Part shown: positions 1-9,805 of the stretch, in pieces
How positions within the stretch are numbered: the stretch's first letter is position 1
Layout: the number at the start of each line of letters is the position of its first letter
DNA from: Crotalaria pallida
Taxonomy: Eukaryota > Streptophyta > Magnoliopsida > Fabales > Fabaceae
Length of the DNA stretch: 64,000 nt
Direction: 5' to 3'
Assembly: GCA_037953625.1 (NCBI GenBank)
Contig: CM075649.1
Location: 73,501,290 to 73,565,289 of the forward strand
Program-made: the position numbers and the translations under genes
The notes under the pieces: generated by a model
Databases searched by the model: none
Told to the model about the DNA's origin: nothing
The model's input: the letters and a program-made list of their open reading frames with translations, nothing else

Positions 1-1008
1 TATTATTGATACTTGTTGCCCATTTGACATTGATTAGCTTGATTTAGTGATTTTGAGTTTATTGGACTAATATTCCGAATATTGTTTAATTTGGGATTAT
101 TTAGCCTAATTAATTCTATTTCTATTTTCAGGTAATATTTGGCACAAGGACACTTTGGGAAGTTTGGAAATGAAGATTGAAGCATTGAAATGAAGATTGT
201 AATTTGCATTTAGGTCCCTTTTTAATTGTAATTTTCAGAATAGTGTTTCTTAGGACTTGGGCCCATGTTTTAGGCCCATTTTCATAACTAAAGAGGGGAA
301 ATTCGTGTAACCCCCAAGAACATACTCCCATTTTCAGATTTCTCACTCTCTCTCTAGGTTAGAACTTCTCTCTTGGCTCTCCCAAGTGGTGGTGGCTGCT
401 AGGGTTTTGTTCTTCCCCATTTCTACTCGTTTTTCTCCATTAATGGCCATAGAAGGCTAGACTTCAAGGGTTAATCCCTTTGGTATTGTATTATCTACTC
501 TTGAGCTCTTGTTATTAATGCAATTTCGTTTTCTCTTCTCTGTTTTCATGTTTATCGATGTGTAGTGGTTTGCTTAATTCCATTTCGTAGAGATAATACA
601 TGAATATAAATGCTTAATTTGTATTAACTCGTAAAAACTCCAATTCTGGTTTCTGATGCTTAATTAGAAGTTAGGGTTTGGAGTGATAACTGAATTTTCG
701 CTTAGTATTTGGTTATCACGAGTTGGACAGAGGAGAGGAGAGGAATCGATCTTTAGTGAGCTAGGATTGAGTAGTGTACGTAGCCAAAGGGGTTTCCCGC
801 TTTTGTTTCTTATTTTCTTAGTTTTTATATTCTGTTTATGTTTTGTTCTTCACATTTGTCACACACAAAACCCCCCCCCCCCATTTTACTGCACACTACG
901 TGTTTGATACTTTGCCTAGACCGATATTCGCTGGGAAACGACCTAGGATCACCTTCCTAGTACTACAGAATAAACACCTTTTATTTTGATCGGGTACGGC
1001 CTCGATCA
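1..1008 (+). mobile_element. LTR of an Athila-type Ty3/gypsy family, 5' end outside window
   Basis: This stretch matches, in opposite orientation, the LTR at 36361-37408 almost base for base. It ends ...CTCGATCA at 1008. By comparison with the other copy only about 45 bp of its start lie outside the window. No primer-binding site follows 1008, so it is either a 3' LTR or a solo LTR. It contains the leader-like CT-rich stretch at 340-420 and a C-run at 870-882. Short ORFs inside it, such as 683-907, are also open in the other copy, but they look like leader sequence and I do not call them genes. Confidence 0.8.
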
Positions 1009-1110
1009 AGGAAGAAGACGTGCAGAGGCTGAGCGGTCCAAGCGTGAAAATCCCCCTCAAATTGATCAGGAGAAATCGCGACTGAGGCCCCCCACAGAGG
1101 AGGTAGCCCC
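1009..1110. other. Unassigned spacer between two LTRs
   Basis: About 100 bp lie between the Athila-type LTR end and the end of LTR A. The stretch is more GC-rich than its surroundings. I see no recognisable domain, primer-binding site or repeat. Confidence 0.4.
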
Positions 1111-1511
1111 TGTGACGACCCAACTTTTAAACCTTAACTAATATTCTTTTATTCTCAAAATTTCGACCATTTTTTTAAATCAAAAGTTAAGTCATCATCA
1201 CTTTCAATCTTGCCGAAGAAATTTCAAACATCGTATAGAAAGATAACAAACTTCATATTATATCATCATCATAGTTCAAAAGACTTAACACATTCATTAC
1301 ATAAGCTTGAGCTAAGAAGTTAAACATACTAAACTTAGTTAGAACTCTAGGCCATTACACTATATCACAATATCTTACACCAAAATGTATAATAACCTAG
1401 AGCATATGGTTCGCAACTTCAAAATATAAAACAGGAAAGGAAAAGAAACCTGATGAGTTATATCATACACATTCCACTAACAAGAATTCAACTTTAGTCG
1501 TCAGTTCCCCA

Positions 1512-1982
1512 CTAACTCCCATTTGAAATCTCCATGGGATCGTCATCCGCCACCTGGTCAGCATCTTCCACTGGGTCCTCATCCTCAATGGGGTCCTCCT
1601 CCTCTTCCTCTTCCTCCTCATGTGCCGGATCAGATGGCACATAAACCGGAGTCCTAGGTTGGACTCTGGGGGAAGGACTAGGATGAGTGTGAACTTCAAA
1701 AACCACTCTTTCGGTTGAGGGTGAAGGACTCGGTGGAAGGGTGCGTCTCGTAAAACGTCTTGGTGGTGGTGGAGGGGTTTCATGGCGGAAAACAAAATTC
1801 GGCGGAATGTGCATAATATACACCATTGGGATTCTTGTCCTTCGCGGGCGCATTCGAGACCAAGGGTTAGGATGACTGAAGATAATCTCCACGTCACCCT
1901 CGTACGTGGCGCGATGCTCTTCAAAGTTCCACTCCCCATTAGGGAGCGGCCTCATCTCCACGCACAGCATGTTCCGTGCCAT
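1512..1982 (-). CDS. LTR-encoded small protein, family member A
   Basis: An open frame of 156 codons starts at ATG 1982, three bases after a good splice acceptor (AG at 1987-1986). Residues 1-65 resemble the ORF at 7021-7491: both share CxExRPLPxGxW, then RAxYEG, HPNP, RPRR and MHxPP in the same order. The middle (about 65-120) is rich in proline, serine and arginine. The C-terminal third is strongly acidic, with a run of eight Glu, and ends near a DDDP motif that also ends members B and G. I see no signal peptide, membrane segment or catalytic motif. Function is unknown; I do not recognise the family. Divergence between members with the frame kept suggests past selection on the protein. It could still be a by-product of LTR sequence similarity. 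Confidence 0.55.
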   Translation of the reverse strand: MARNMLCVEMRPLPNGEWNFEEHRATYEGDVEIIFSHPNPWSRMRPRRTRIPMVYIMHIPPNFVFRHETPPPPPRRFTRRTLPPSPSPSTERVVFEVHTHPSPSPRVQPRTPVYVPSDPAHEEEEEEEEDPIEDEDPVEDADQVADDDPMEISNGS

Positions 1983-2479
1983 ATCCTACACACAAGGGAT
2001 TAGGAGTGAGTCATAGCTAAATACAATAACAAATGAGCATAACAGGGGCTAAAAATATCATCCACATATTATCAATTAGCATAAAGCATGCAAGTACATA
2101 TGCTCAAACCATTTTAACACGCATTAGGTTTTATTATTGTCATAATGCATGCCTACTCCTCATTCATGCATCACGGTTCGGTAGACTCGACCTTCTTTTC
2201 TATGATCCTGGGCCAGATATCTACCTTATCCATTGAACCGGAGTGAATTCCTTATCATAGTCATTCCGATCGTTTGGGAGTTAGCCTTCATAGCATCCTG
2301 TGCTATGACATTCCTTTGTTCTATCCTATGCTAGAGTCCCAAATCGAAATCGGAGCAATCCCATTCACACCAAGCATGATAATGTCACAAAGGGTTCTTT
2401 TATTTCTTTTCATTATTCTCATCAGCATTCTTGGCAGTACATCGCCGGATACTTCAATACTCAGTTCTTTTCCATTTCC

Positions 2480-2880
2480 TTAGCTTTCTTAAACACTTTC
2501 AGAAAAAGGCCATCAACGGCATAGCCACTTTGTGATGGTTTTAACCAGTTCCATTTCTTAACTTAATAATTTCAGAAAAAAGGCCATCAGCAGCATAGCC
2601 ACTTTGTGATGGTTTTAGGAGTAGTAATTAGGACTTTATTAATCAGTTTTAATTTATTATTCCATAGGGACACCACTGATGGGTTACTTATCAACCAAAT
2701 GGATGCAATGTCAATTGGGACTCCCATAGGGTAAAATATCAACCAAATGGATATAAAAGTTCCGTCGGGACTCCAGTAGGAAAATATCAACCACTGAATA
2801 AAATTTCCAATAGGACTCCTCCAGGATTATTATCAACCATACAAAATTAAGTTATGCCACCGGGTGAAATCCTCATAGTG
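2480..2880 (-). repeat. Inverted and tandem short repeats in LTR A intron
   Basis: Two near-identical units hold CCATCA...TGATGG inverted pairs (about 2510-2540 and 2582-2612). They are followed by three or four copies of a roughly 55-bp unit built around TATCAACCAAATGGAT and GGGACTCC. The array lies between the predicted donor (3478) and acceptor (1986). LTRs B and C carry different inverted-repeat arrays at the same relative place. Confidence 0.6.
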
Positions 2881-2965
2881 GTCTTTAGAATTTAGCAATT
2901 ATGATATTAAACGAGTTAAATTCTGAAAATTAAAGAAGATTGGAGTTTTATGAAACTTTGCTCAA

Positions 2966-3072
2966 AATACTCGAGTAGTTCATGAAAAATACTTGAGTCT
3001 TTAAAGATCTACTCAAGTCGTTCTTCATTTTCCAGAATACTCGAGTCTTTCTCGGAATACTCGAGTCCTTTT
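2966..3072. promoter_or_regulatory. CTCGAG palindrome cluster, intronic, LTR A
   Basis: There are several copies or near-copies of AATACTCGAGTC or ACTTGAGT within about 110 bp. The cluster lies roughly 1.25-1.35 kb into the LTR after subtracting the MITE. The role is unknown. Confidence 0.5.
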
Positions 3073-3477
3073 TCTGCAACAACACTAGTTTTTCTGCATT
3101 TTATGCACCAATTCGAAATTCTTGCTTGTTTATTCCAATTCAATGCAAAACAGAAGTTCTAACACATAAAATAAACATGTTACGAGTATAAAACACAATC
3201 ATAACAACAGAAAACGGAATCAAATCACAGATTGCATGAAAACATAGAAAATGTCCATTTTAACATATGAAATCCATTTCTACTCAATTTTAAATTCGTG
3301 CAACAATCCAGTGAGTATTATTAGGTTCATTTAATCTTGTTTGAACTTTAAAACCATGGGTTTCTGACCTCCAAGTCAGTTTCCCAATTCAAGTTGCATC
3401 CCTCTTTGAACCTTTAATGGTTCCTACATTTCTAGCTTGAAATAACTCATTCTAGTATTTAGGTAACTCCTCCCTTA

Positions 3478-3479
3478 CC
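3478..3479 (-). promoter_or_regulatory. Predicted splice donor of LTR A
   Basis: Minus-strand GAG|GTAAGGGAGG has the exon ending at 3479. The paired acceptor is TGTGTAG ending at 1986, just before the ORF start, giving an intron of about 1.49 kb. LTR B (TAG|GTAAGGGAAAG) and LTR H (GAG|GTAAGGGGGTGG) have near-identical donors. Confidence 0.5.
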
Positions 3480-3988
3480 TCAATGAAGTTAAAGAAATGG
3501 TTGATTGAAGAAGAAAGGGGCTGAATTGAAATTCTTGATTCTGCACTGGTGCAAAACAGTTGCACTAGCTGACTTTGGCAATCAATTACATTATGATTAA
3601 GACATGAAAAACAACGAAACAAGTTAGCTTAAGCAACTAGGGAATGCTAACTTTAATCAGAAATAAATTTGGAATCAAGAGGGTTCTTGGATTTACCAAA
3701 CCAATTCGAGAAAGAAAGGTGTTTGACACTGAATTGTGCTCTGTTTTCACAGCTTCAAACTCTCAACTTTGAAAGCTTAGAACTTGATCTGAAAAAGGTT
3801 AATTTGTGTGGCTCTTGCTTCTAATTCAAGATTGGAATCAGAACTTCAAATCGTGTTTTGGTTTCACAAAAATTGGGTAAGAATTGAGTGAGAACGAAGG
3901 GATCAAAGATAGCACCAGAAAACAGAGGAAATTGGACAGAAATTCGGGTTTTGAGTGATTTTGATGAGTTTCTAGCTTCCCTAATCAC

Positions 3989-3998
3989 CTATTTATAG
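3989..3998 (-). promoter_or_regulatory. TATA box of LTR A
   Basis: CTATAAATAG on the minus strand lies about 110 bp downstream of the first palindrome cluster. LTRs B and C have an equivalent TATA box at the same relative position, which supports a real U3 promoter. Confidence 0.6.
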
Positions 3999-4107
3999 TC
4001 TAAGATTACCCTCCTTCGAAGTAAAGTCTAGCTCTGTGCTTGGAACTAAGAGAATTGCGTTTTGGTTCGAAGTTTGAATTGAAACCGACTTATACACACA
4101 CAGCCAC

Positions 4108-4222
4108 TGCTCGAACTACTCGAGTCTTTCCCAAAAGACCCGAGTATCCCAATTAAAAATTCAAATTTTCTAAGTGCTAGTTACAGTACTCGAGTCTTCC
4201 CACCAATACTCGAGTATTTAGA
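4108..4222. promoter_or_regulatory. CTCGAG palindrome cluster upstream of TATA, LTR A
   Basis: There are four copies of CTCGAGT or ACTCGAGTAT-like sequence, plus one degenerate copy, within 115 bp just upstream of the TATA box. The core matches that of the intronic cluster of the same LTR. Confidence 0.5.
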
Positions 4223-4296
4223 CCAAATTTCAGAAAATTCATTATTTTATTCAATATAATAATATTATTCTTTGAATATTTAATTCTTTTTATTTA

Positions 4297-4792
4297 GGCA
4301 AAACTACTAGATTGGTCCTGTAAGTTATTTTTTGGTTGCGATTTCGTCCCTTAACTTTTTTTCGTTTCAAATAAATCCGGAAGTTTGTAACTTGTTTCAA
4401 ATAAATCCTTCCATCCAATTTTGTCTTAACACCGTTAATGGGAGCCTCATATGTGGCAATCATTGGTCTTACGTGGCTAAAACTCAACATTACACCCCCA
4501 AAATGATGTCATATGAGGCCAAAATAGAAAACCAAAACAGTTAGGGATAGCCCAATAAGCTTCAATTTTAGCCTCATATGACATCGTTTTGTGGTGTAAC
4601 GTTGAGTTTTAGCCTTGTAAGACCATTGGTTGCCACATAGGAGGCTCCCATTAACGGTGTTAAGACAGAATTGGACGAAAGGATTTATTTGAAATAAGTT
4701 ACAAACTTCCGGATTTATTTGAAACGAAAAAAAGTTAAGGGACGAAATCGCAACCAAAAAATAACTTACAGGACCAATCTAGTAGTTTTGCC
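4297..4792. mobile_element. Mutator-like MITE with long terminal inverted repeats
   Basis: The element starts GGCAAAACTACTAGATTGG and ends with its complement. The two arms, each well over 200 bp, pair almost throughout with a short centre near 4540. It is flanked by an exact 9-bp direct repeat, TTTTATTTA, at 4288-4296 and 4793-4801. A 9-bp duplication with long inverted repeats is typical of Mutator-like elements. It has no coding capacity; the short ORFs on both strands are mirror images of each other. Confidence 0.88.
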
Positions 4793-5091
4793 TTTTATTT
4801 ATTTCAAAATATAGGATCTTACAGTGTAACATCCCTGATTTTTAATCCCTGATTAAGTATAAGTTAATTATAAATTTATTTATAATTAATTATTTTTATT
4901 TAATTTTTGATTAAAAATGTGTGTGTATGCATGTGTTTGATAAAAGGAGAATCAAAAATGGTTTTGATAATTAATTTGAAGTGAAAATGTTAATTATGCA
5001 ATTAAGTCCTTTGGGAAGGACCTAAATGCAATATCAGAAAGGTTTTGGAGGGCAATTCAATAAAATATAAACTTTTGAAAATTTCAGTCAT

Positions 5092-5131
5092 GGTAATCGA
5101 CTACCACGATATAGTAATCGATTACCATAAT
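5092..5131. promoter_or_regulatory. ATCGAT palindrome pair upstream of TATA, LTR B
   Basis: GGTAATCGACTACCACGAT is followed by GTAATCGATTACC. The pair occupies the position that CTCGAG palindromes occupy in LTRs A and C, about 130 bp upstream of the TATA box. Confidence 0.5.
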
Positions 5132-5253
5132 GCAGAACAGTTAGGGTTGAGTGCGTTCGATGAGTCAACGCCCAAATTACCCAAAATTGACACGAAATCA
5201 ACCCATGGACACGTCCTTGGATGGGTGTCAACATGCATGAGCCATTGATTTGG

Positions 5254-5263
5254 CTATATAAAC
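5254..5263 (+). promoter_or_regulatory. TATA box of LTR B
   Basis: CTATATAAAC lies about 430 bp from the LTR start, within sequence (CATGCATGAGCCA upstream, CTCAGTTC downstream) that is conserved in LTR C. Transcription would be expected to start near 5290. Confidence 0.6.
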
Positions 5264-6178
5264 TCAGTTCTTGAAGATTGAATTCCATTTTGGCCAAGTT
5301 TCTGGAAATTTGCTCTGTTAGGGTTCATAAATTTGCCCTTCTTGTTCTCCTGTGATTCCAAACAATAATACACAAATCATACACGGTTGTGAAGCTCACA
5401 TCTAGAGCTTTACAAAGATATAAGAATCATGAGCTGAGAGTTAGTGTGCAAGAAGAATCGAGTCTCTAAAGTCAAGGCATCAATTCTGCAGAAACCAGAA
5501 TCTGAACCTTGGAGCTCACTTTGATCATCAATTTTGGTAGGCTCCTGTAATCCTTGAGTCTCAAATTTGTTCCATTCTCTTGTCATTGTTGCAGAAAACA
5601 AAACCTAACTATTTTCCCAAATTCTTTTGCAAGTTTAACTTGTCAAAAATTCTGGTCTTAAACCCCTGTTGAAAATTGGTCTGCATGTGCTGCTGAAAAG
5701 AGGATTTTGGGGAAATCGTGTGGGGAAGCATTTTCCTTGTGAATTTTCTGTTGGAGCACGTCTGTTTAGGTAAGGGAAAGCTAATTATACACTAGGTAGA
5801 GATTAAAAGCATGTATTTTGAATAGAGAGTCACCAAGAGACTCTAAGGGCTTAGTTTGATATTGAACTTTGGTTTGGAGACCAACACTCATTGTTTCAGG
5901 ACTTGGAGCAAGTTTTATATGATGATGGTGAACTATTTGAAAGATAAAATTGATAGATTAATGCATTATTTACAATTTGATGTGTTAAGTTGCTTAATAT
6001 GTGAATTTATGCATAATTATGATAACTTTTATGAATTCTGTGATTTGATTCTGTTTCTGATGTGGAACAAGTTTAAAATGTGATTCTTGAGGTGTATGAA
6101 TGATTGGAATAAGTTAAAAATGGTTAGAAATAAAAATGGTATGTTAAAACCCCAATTTTTAGTGTTCTATTGTCAGGG

Positions 6179-6285
6179 ATAATCGATTACCACGATCTGA
6201 TAATCGATTACCCAGTTGCATTTTGTACAGACTTGGTAAAATACACATAGTAATCGATTACCAGACTATGATAGTCGATTACCAG
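6179..6285. promoter_or_regulatory. ATCGAT palindrome cluster, intronic, LTR B
   Basis: There are four copies of TAATCGATTACC or a near match (6180, 6200, 6251, 6272). They lie in the predicted intron, at the same relative place as the CTCGAG clusters of LTRs A and C. Confidence 0.55.
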
Positions 6286-6504
6286 TGTTGAAAATACTTA
6301 AAAATACCATTTTTAATTTTGAATCATTGTGTTTATACTTAAAGCACTAATCATTCATATGACCTGAGACTTAAAAGGACTGATTGATGATGATATGAAT
6401 TATTATTGAATTAATAATGTGAGACATTATTAAATATGAAATACCAATCAATTATTTTAAGTTAAATTGCATTCATTCTGAAGTTCGGATGTTAGATCGT
6501 TTGT

Positions 6505-6731
6505 CATGTTTTGGTAACATGAGGAGGGCCTCTGGGAGTGCCAACTGACGGCTCGCTTGATGACACATTATGGTTGATGATGTGGCCAACAAGAGTAATA
6601 CACTGATGATATGATTATTCCGTATTGGACGACGGGGCGCTGCTCGAGGAGCGCGTTATGTATCATTTCCAAGCTTGTCATGTACATTCAGGGTGGAATG
6701 TACGAATGTTGTACAACTAGGAGTACAACAT
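6505..6731. repeat. Short hairpin series in LTR B intron
   Basis: Inverted repeats follow each other: CATGTT/AACATG (6505-6521), GCGC/GCGC around CTCGAG (6637-6654), GTACATTC/GAATGTAC (6682-6703) and ATGTTGTAC/GTACAACAT (6706-6731). The last two have perfect 8- and 9-bp stems. LTR C has a longer array of the same design at the equivalent place. Confidence 0.55.
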
Positions 6732-7020
6732 ACTGTTGAGTACATATGTGAAGTAAAGGATGGACGTCAGAGAGTGACATAGATTGATGGAGTCAGGATT
6801 TGAGAGTTAGAATCATACATCATGCCACTCATCTTTAAATAACTTAAAGTTTATGAATTGTAAATAAGTGTGAGCATCATACTTGCATCAATTATTTGTT
6901 AAATGATAACTGTGATTGTTAACTGAATTGATGCTATTTGTTCATGCTTATATTCCTTAAACTTTTTATGCTCTATCCATTAAGTGTATAGTTTTGCTTA
7001 TCCCTGTGCCCTTGTAGGTG

Positions 7021-7491
7021 ATGTCGCGATACATCGCTTGCATCGAGATCCGCCCACTTCCTAGTGGAGTGTGGATCTATGAGGATAATCGGGCAGTGTA
7101 TGAGGGTGAGGTTGAGCTGACCTTCTATCACCCTAATCCACTGGTTCGATTTCGTCCTCGTAGATTCTGGATCCCCACCATATATACTATGCATGTACCC
7201 CCTTTTTACACTTACCATGGACCACCTCCCACTCGACCAGCTCGCTCGTATCATAGTTTGCGATTTAGACCTCTCCGCTCACGCCCTTTTTCTCCTAGAG
7301 TCGTTCGAGAGGGGACTCCCTCACCTGATCCGACGAGTCCTATTAGGGTCACACCTACACCTGACCCTGTACCCAGTGGTAGGGTACCTACTCCGTCGGG
7401 TGAGATTGAGGAGGATCCTGTCGATGACGAGAGCGGAGGTGAGCCTGTTGAGCATTCTACCGGGTGTCAGTGGAGGGATGATGATCCATAG
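7021..7491 (+). CDS. LTR-encoded small protein, family member B
   Basis: The frame opens at ATG 7021, three bases after an AG acceptor (7016-7017), and encodes 156 residues. The first 65 residues align with the ORF at 1512-1982 without gaps: CIEIRPLPSGVW, RAVYEGEVE, HPNP, RPRR, MHVPP. A proline- and arginine-rich middle follows (about 66-120), then an acidic stretch and the end QWRDDDP. The same last residues are readable in the interrupted copy at 36322-36360. I see no known domain, signal peptide or membrane segment. The basic RPRR patch and acidic tail would fit a nucleic-acid or protein binder, but that is only a guess. The intron predicted upstream (5770-7017) would bring it next to the LTR leader. 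Confidence 0.58.
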   Translation: MSRYIACIEIRPLPSGVWIYEDNRAVYEGEVELTFYHPNPLVRFRPRRFWIPTIYTMHVPPFYTYHGPPPTRPARSYHSLRFRPLRSRPFSPRVVREGTPSPDPTSPIRVTPTPDPVPSGRVPTPSGEIEEDPVDDESGGEPVEHSTGCQWRDDDP

Positions 7492-8002
7492 GTATGTGCA
7501 TAGGATAGGTGATGTGGATCAGGGATCTGGTGTTTATGCTACTGTCGAGGAGTTCTGCTGATGGATGATGATGACTGCTACTGCTACTGCTACTGAGAGA
7601 CTACTACTTTACTACTTTGGATATGAGATCAGCTTTGGAGTCTTTTATTTTGTTATGTATATGTTGTATATATTACCTTTGAGAACTCTACAGTATTGAT
7701 CTATCTTTTGAATAGATTTATATTATGTTATGGACTTGTACTTCTGGACTTGGAGACTTTTATGATCAGGACTATGTACTTACTGGCTTTTATATATATA
7801 TATAAACCTATGTTTATACTACAACTCTGTTGTAACCTCCATCGTTCTCATAAAAAGAATTTTAATTATTTCGGACTATGTTGTAAAAAAAATCCGAATA
7901 TGAAAAATTTCTTTAAATGTGGTACTTCAAGTTTAAGTCGTGTATTTGGAACTGAATTCGGTGGAAGGAATAATTATTTGTGAAACATTTCAAAAACCAT
8001 TT

Positions 8003-8061
8003 TGAGATAACTCTAGTAGCCCAAAATAGTTTTCGAGAATAATTTAAATATAAGGTTATCT
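8003..8061. repeat. Small inverted repeat at the LTR B/C junction
   Basis: GAGATAAC at 8003 and GTTATCTC ending at 8061 form an 8-bp inverted pair. The pair sits where plus-oriented LTR B sequence gives way to minus-oriented LTR C sequence. Neither LTR end (TGTTACA or GTCACA) is present here. Confidence 0.45.
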
Positions 8062-8417
8062 CAGGAAATCAACTTTAACAATACCTCCTTCGTACCGAAC
8101 TCGTCTGATAAAAATCAGAGTCAGCGGAATATATTAAAGTAGTTCATTTATATTTTTTGGAGTTTATAAATCGTGAGGTATGTCATTGATCCTTAAAATC
8201 AGGTGTAAAAACTTTATGAGTACCACAATTATATTAAAGTATGAAAATGAAGTTCTCTTTCTGATACATCTCTCAAAATATGTACAGTGTATTTATTGTC
8301 AAAAATAGAGACGTTCCAGAGCTGGTCACTGGTCCTTCATCCATTCCTCCACCTGGTCGAGTCCTCAAGAGTTGTACAAGGAGTCTCTATCCCATGATGA
8401 CTATGTACTTCATGAAC

Positions 8418-8472
8418 CTAAGGGTCATCCATGTTCACTGATCTCTAGAAAATCTAGGTACCCGGCCAATAC
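8418..8472 (-). pseudogene. Remnant of the LTR ORF in C: acceptor and last codons only
   Basis: After a splice-acceptor-like TCCTTATTAG, only about 55 bases separate the exon start from a stop preceded by MDDP codons. This stop context (CAGTG...GATGACCCTTAGG) lines up with the ORF end of LTR B. The roughly 440 bases that code the body of the protein in A and B are missing. Confidence 0.45.
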
Positions 8473-8699
8473 CTAATAAGGACAGGGTAAGCTTTACACA
8501 TTCACATAATCAAATGAGAATAAAGTCCTATCATCCACAAGTAAGCATTCAATCATGATTGAAATGCATATACACATGACCACACGCCATTTCAATTTAT
8601 TCTCCTTCATTTTAGGTGGCATGATGCATGCTTTCTATCTCTCAATCATTGATGTTCTCCAACTATCACTCTTATGCATGTCCATCCAAACAACCCGTA

Positions 8700-9325
8700 T
8701 ACGTGCTTAAACGTATAGTGAACCTGCTCGGAATATAATCCATAACGTCACTACCAAAGTACACGTCGCGTCACCAAGACGTATCAGCATCCCACAATGC
8801 TGCCCACATTACCAAAATGTGTCATCGAGCAAGCCACACGACTATGCCTGGAACGTGGTCCATAATACCACTACCAAAGTGTCCATCACGTCACCAAGAC
8901 GAGACCCCCACGTTTGTAACAACCAATGCTGGTCACAATACCAAAATGTGACTACAGGCAAGTCGCAACGACAAGTTTGGCTCATAAACAAAACATCCCA
9001 TTCGGATTGTACGTGCACATTCCCAGAACACATTCTCATCAATCTCAACAACATTCTTTGAATGTTGCTCACATTCCCAGAATGTGACATCAAGCTTGCC
9101 ATATAACCTTTGATACTCCTAGAGTACAATCTCACGTTCCTAGAATGAATAACAATAACAATCAAGCTTGGTATCATACGTCCCAATCCGAATGTACGTC
9201 CACGTTCCCAGAACGCAATTAACAACATTCCCCGAATGTTGCCCACATTCCTAGAATGTGTCATCAAACTTATCGTATCCATTTGGTACTCCCAGAGTAC
9301 CCTCCTCATGTTCCACGAACATGAC
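8700..9325. repeat. Array of different hairpins with short loops, LTR C
   Basis: At least ten short inverted repeats follow each other. Several are perfect 7-bp stems with 3-base loops: CACATTC-CCA-GAATGTG (9070), AACATTC-CCC-GAATGTT (9224), CACATTC-CTA-GAATGTG (9244), GGTACTC-CCA-GAGTACC (9286), CATGTTC-CAC-GAACATG (9307). Others, with ACCAA or CCCACA loops, lie at 8780-8900. Stem sequences differ while the geometry stays the same. The array falls inside the predicted LTR intron. Confidence 0.7.
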
Positions 9326-9565
9326 AAATGATATCCTACCGTTTTATCACCATGTATGAATGCACATAAATACTCTATTTAAGACTATCCATTAATCTCA
9401 TTATGTGCAACATGCGATAAATATATCAATGAAGTATTTCATCTTCCATGCTTAACATGATGACAAAATTTATCAAATGAAATATCACATCATCCCCTTT
9501 AAGTGTCATTAAGTTTAAATAGGAGTGATTAGATTAAAAATGGTATTTTCTCAACATTATAGTAA

Positions 9566-9805
9566 AAAGACTCGAGTGGTAGCTTCAATACTCGATTAGT
9601 TCATCAATTTCATGAAACTGTATACCAAAGTGCCCAAAATACTCGAGTATTTCACAAAATACTTGAGTAGTTTACAACCAAGAATACTCGAGTATTTCAC
9701 GAAATACTTGAGTATTTCACGAAATACTCGAGTATTTCATGATCATCTGGGAAACTTGCATCAGACAATACTCGAGTATTTTACCATATACTCGAGTATT
9801 TCTGA
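9566..9805. promoter_or_regulatory. CTCGAG palindrome cluster, intronic, LTR C
   Basis: About ten copies of AATACTCGAGTATT or close variants (CTTGAG, CTCGAT) are spaced by 10-30 bp. Several copies are perfect 14-bp palindromes. The cluster sits about 1.3-1.55 kb into the LTR. Confidence 0.6.

Larger units (their letters stand above)
1111..4823 (-). mobile_element. Long LTR 'A' (gene-like LTR family), solo or remnant
   Basis: Read on the minus strand it runs from TGTAAGATCC at 4823 to ...GGTCGTCACA at 1111. Its order of parts matches LTR B on the other strand. These are a palindrome cluster (4108-4222), TATA box (3989-3998), leader, splice donor GAG|GTAAGGG (exon end 3479), a second palindrome cluster (2966-3072), a repeat array (2480-2880), acceptor TGTGTAG (exon start 1985), and a 156-codon ORF (1512-1982). 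A 496-bp MITE has inserted near its start. Its first base is separated from LTR B by a single base. I infer that it is an LTR rather than a gene because the ends are TG...CA and the same unit with a polypurine tract occurs at C. Confidence 0.65.
4825..8002 (+). mobile_element. Long LTR 'B' (gene-like LTR family), 3' end truncated
   Basis: It starts TGTAACATCCCTGATTTT, one base after LTR A. It follows the family order: palindromes 5092-5131, TATA 5254-5263, leader, donor TAG|GTAAGGG (exon end 5769), palindromes 6179-6285, hairpins 6505-6731, acceptor CTTGTAG (7017), ORF 7021-7491, AT-rich tail. Its first 30 bases and its promoter region match LTR C in inverted orientation. The tail after 7500 matches the LTR fragment at 35588-36360, but the last part ending GGTGTCACA is missing here. 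Sequence breaks off near 8000. Confidence 0.62.

Noticed and set aside
4332..4757. Similar ORFs on opposite strands
   Set aside because: They are the two mirror arms of the MITE.
9050..9325. Heat-shock-element-like TTCnnnGAA motifs
   Set aside because: Plant heat-shock elements have two bases between TTC and GAA; here there are three, and the stems extend beyond the core. Explained better as hairpins.
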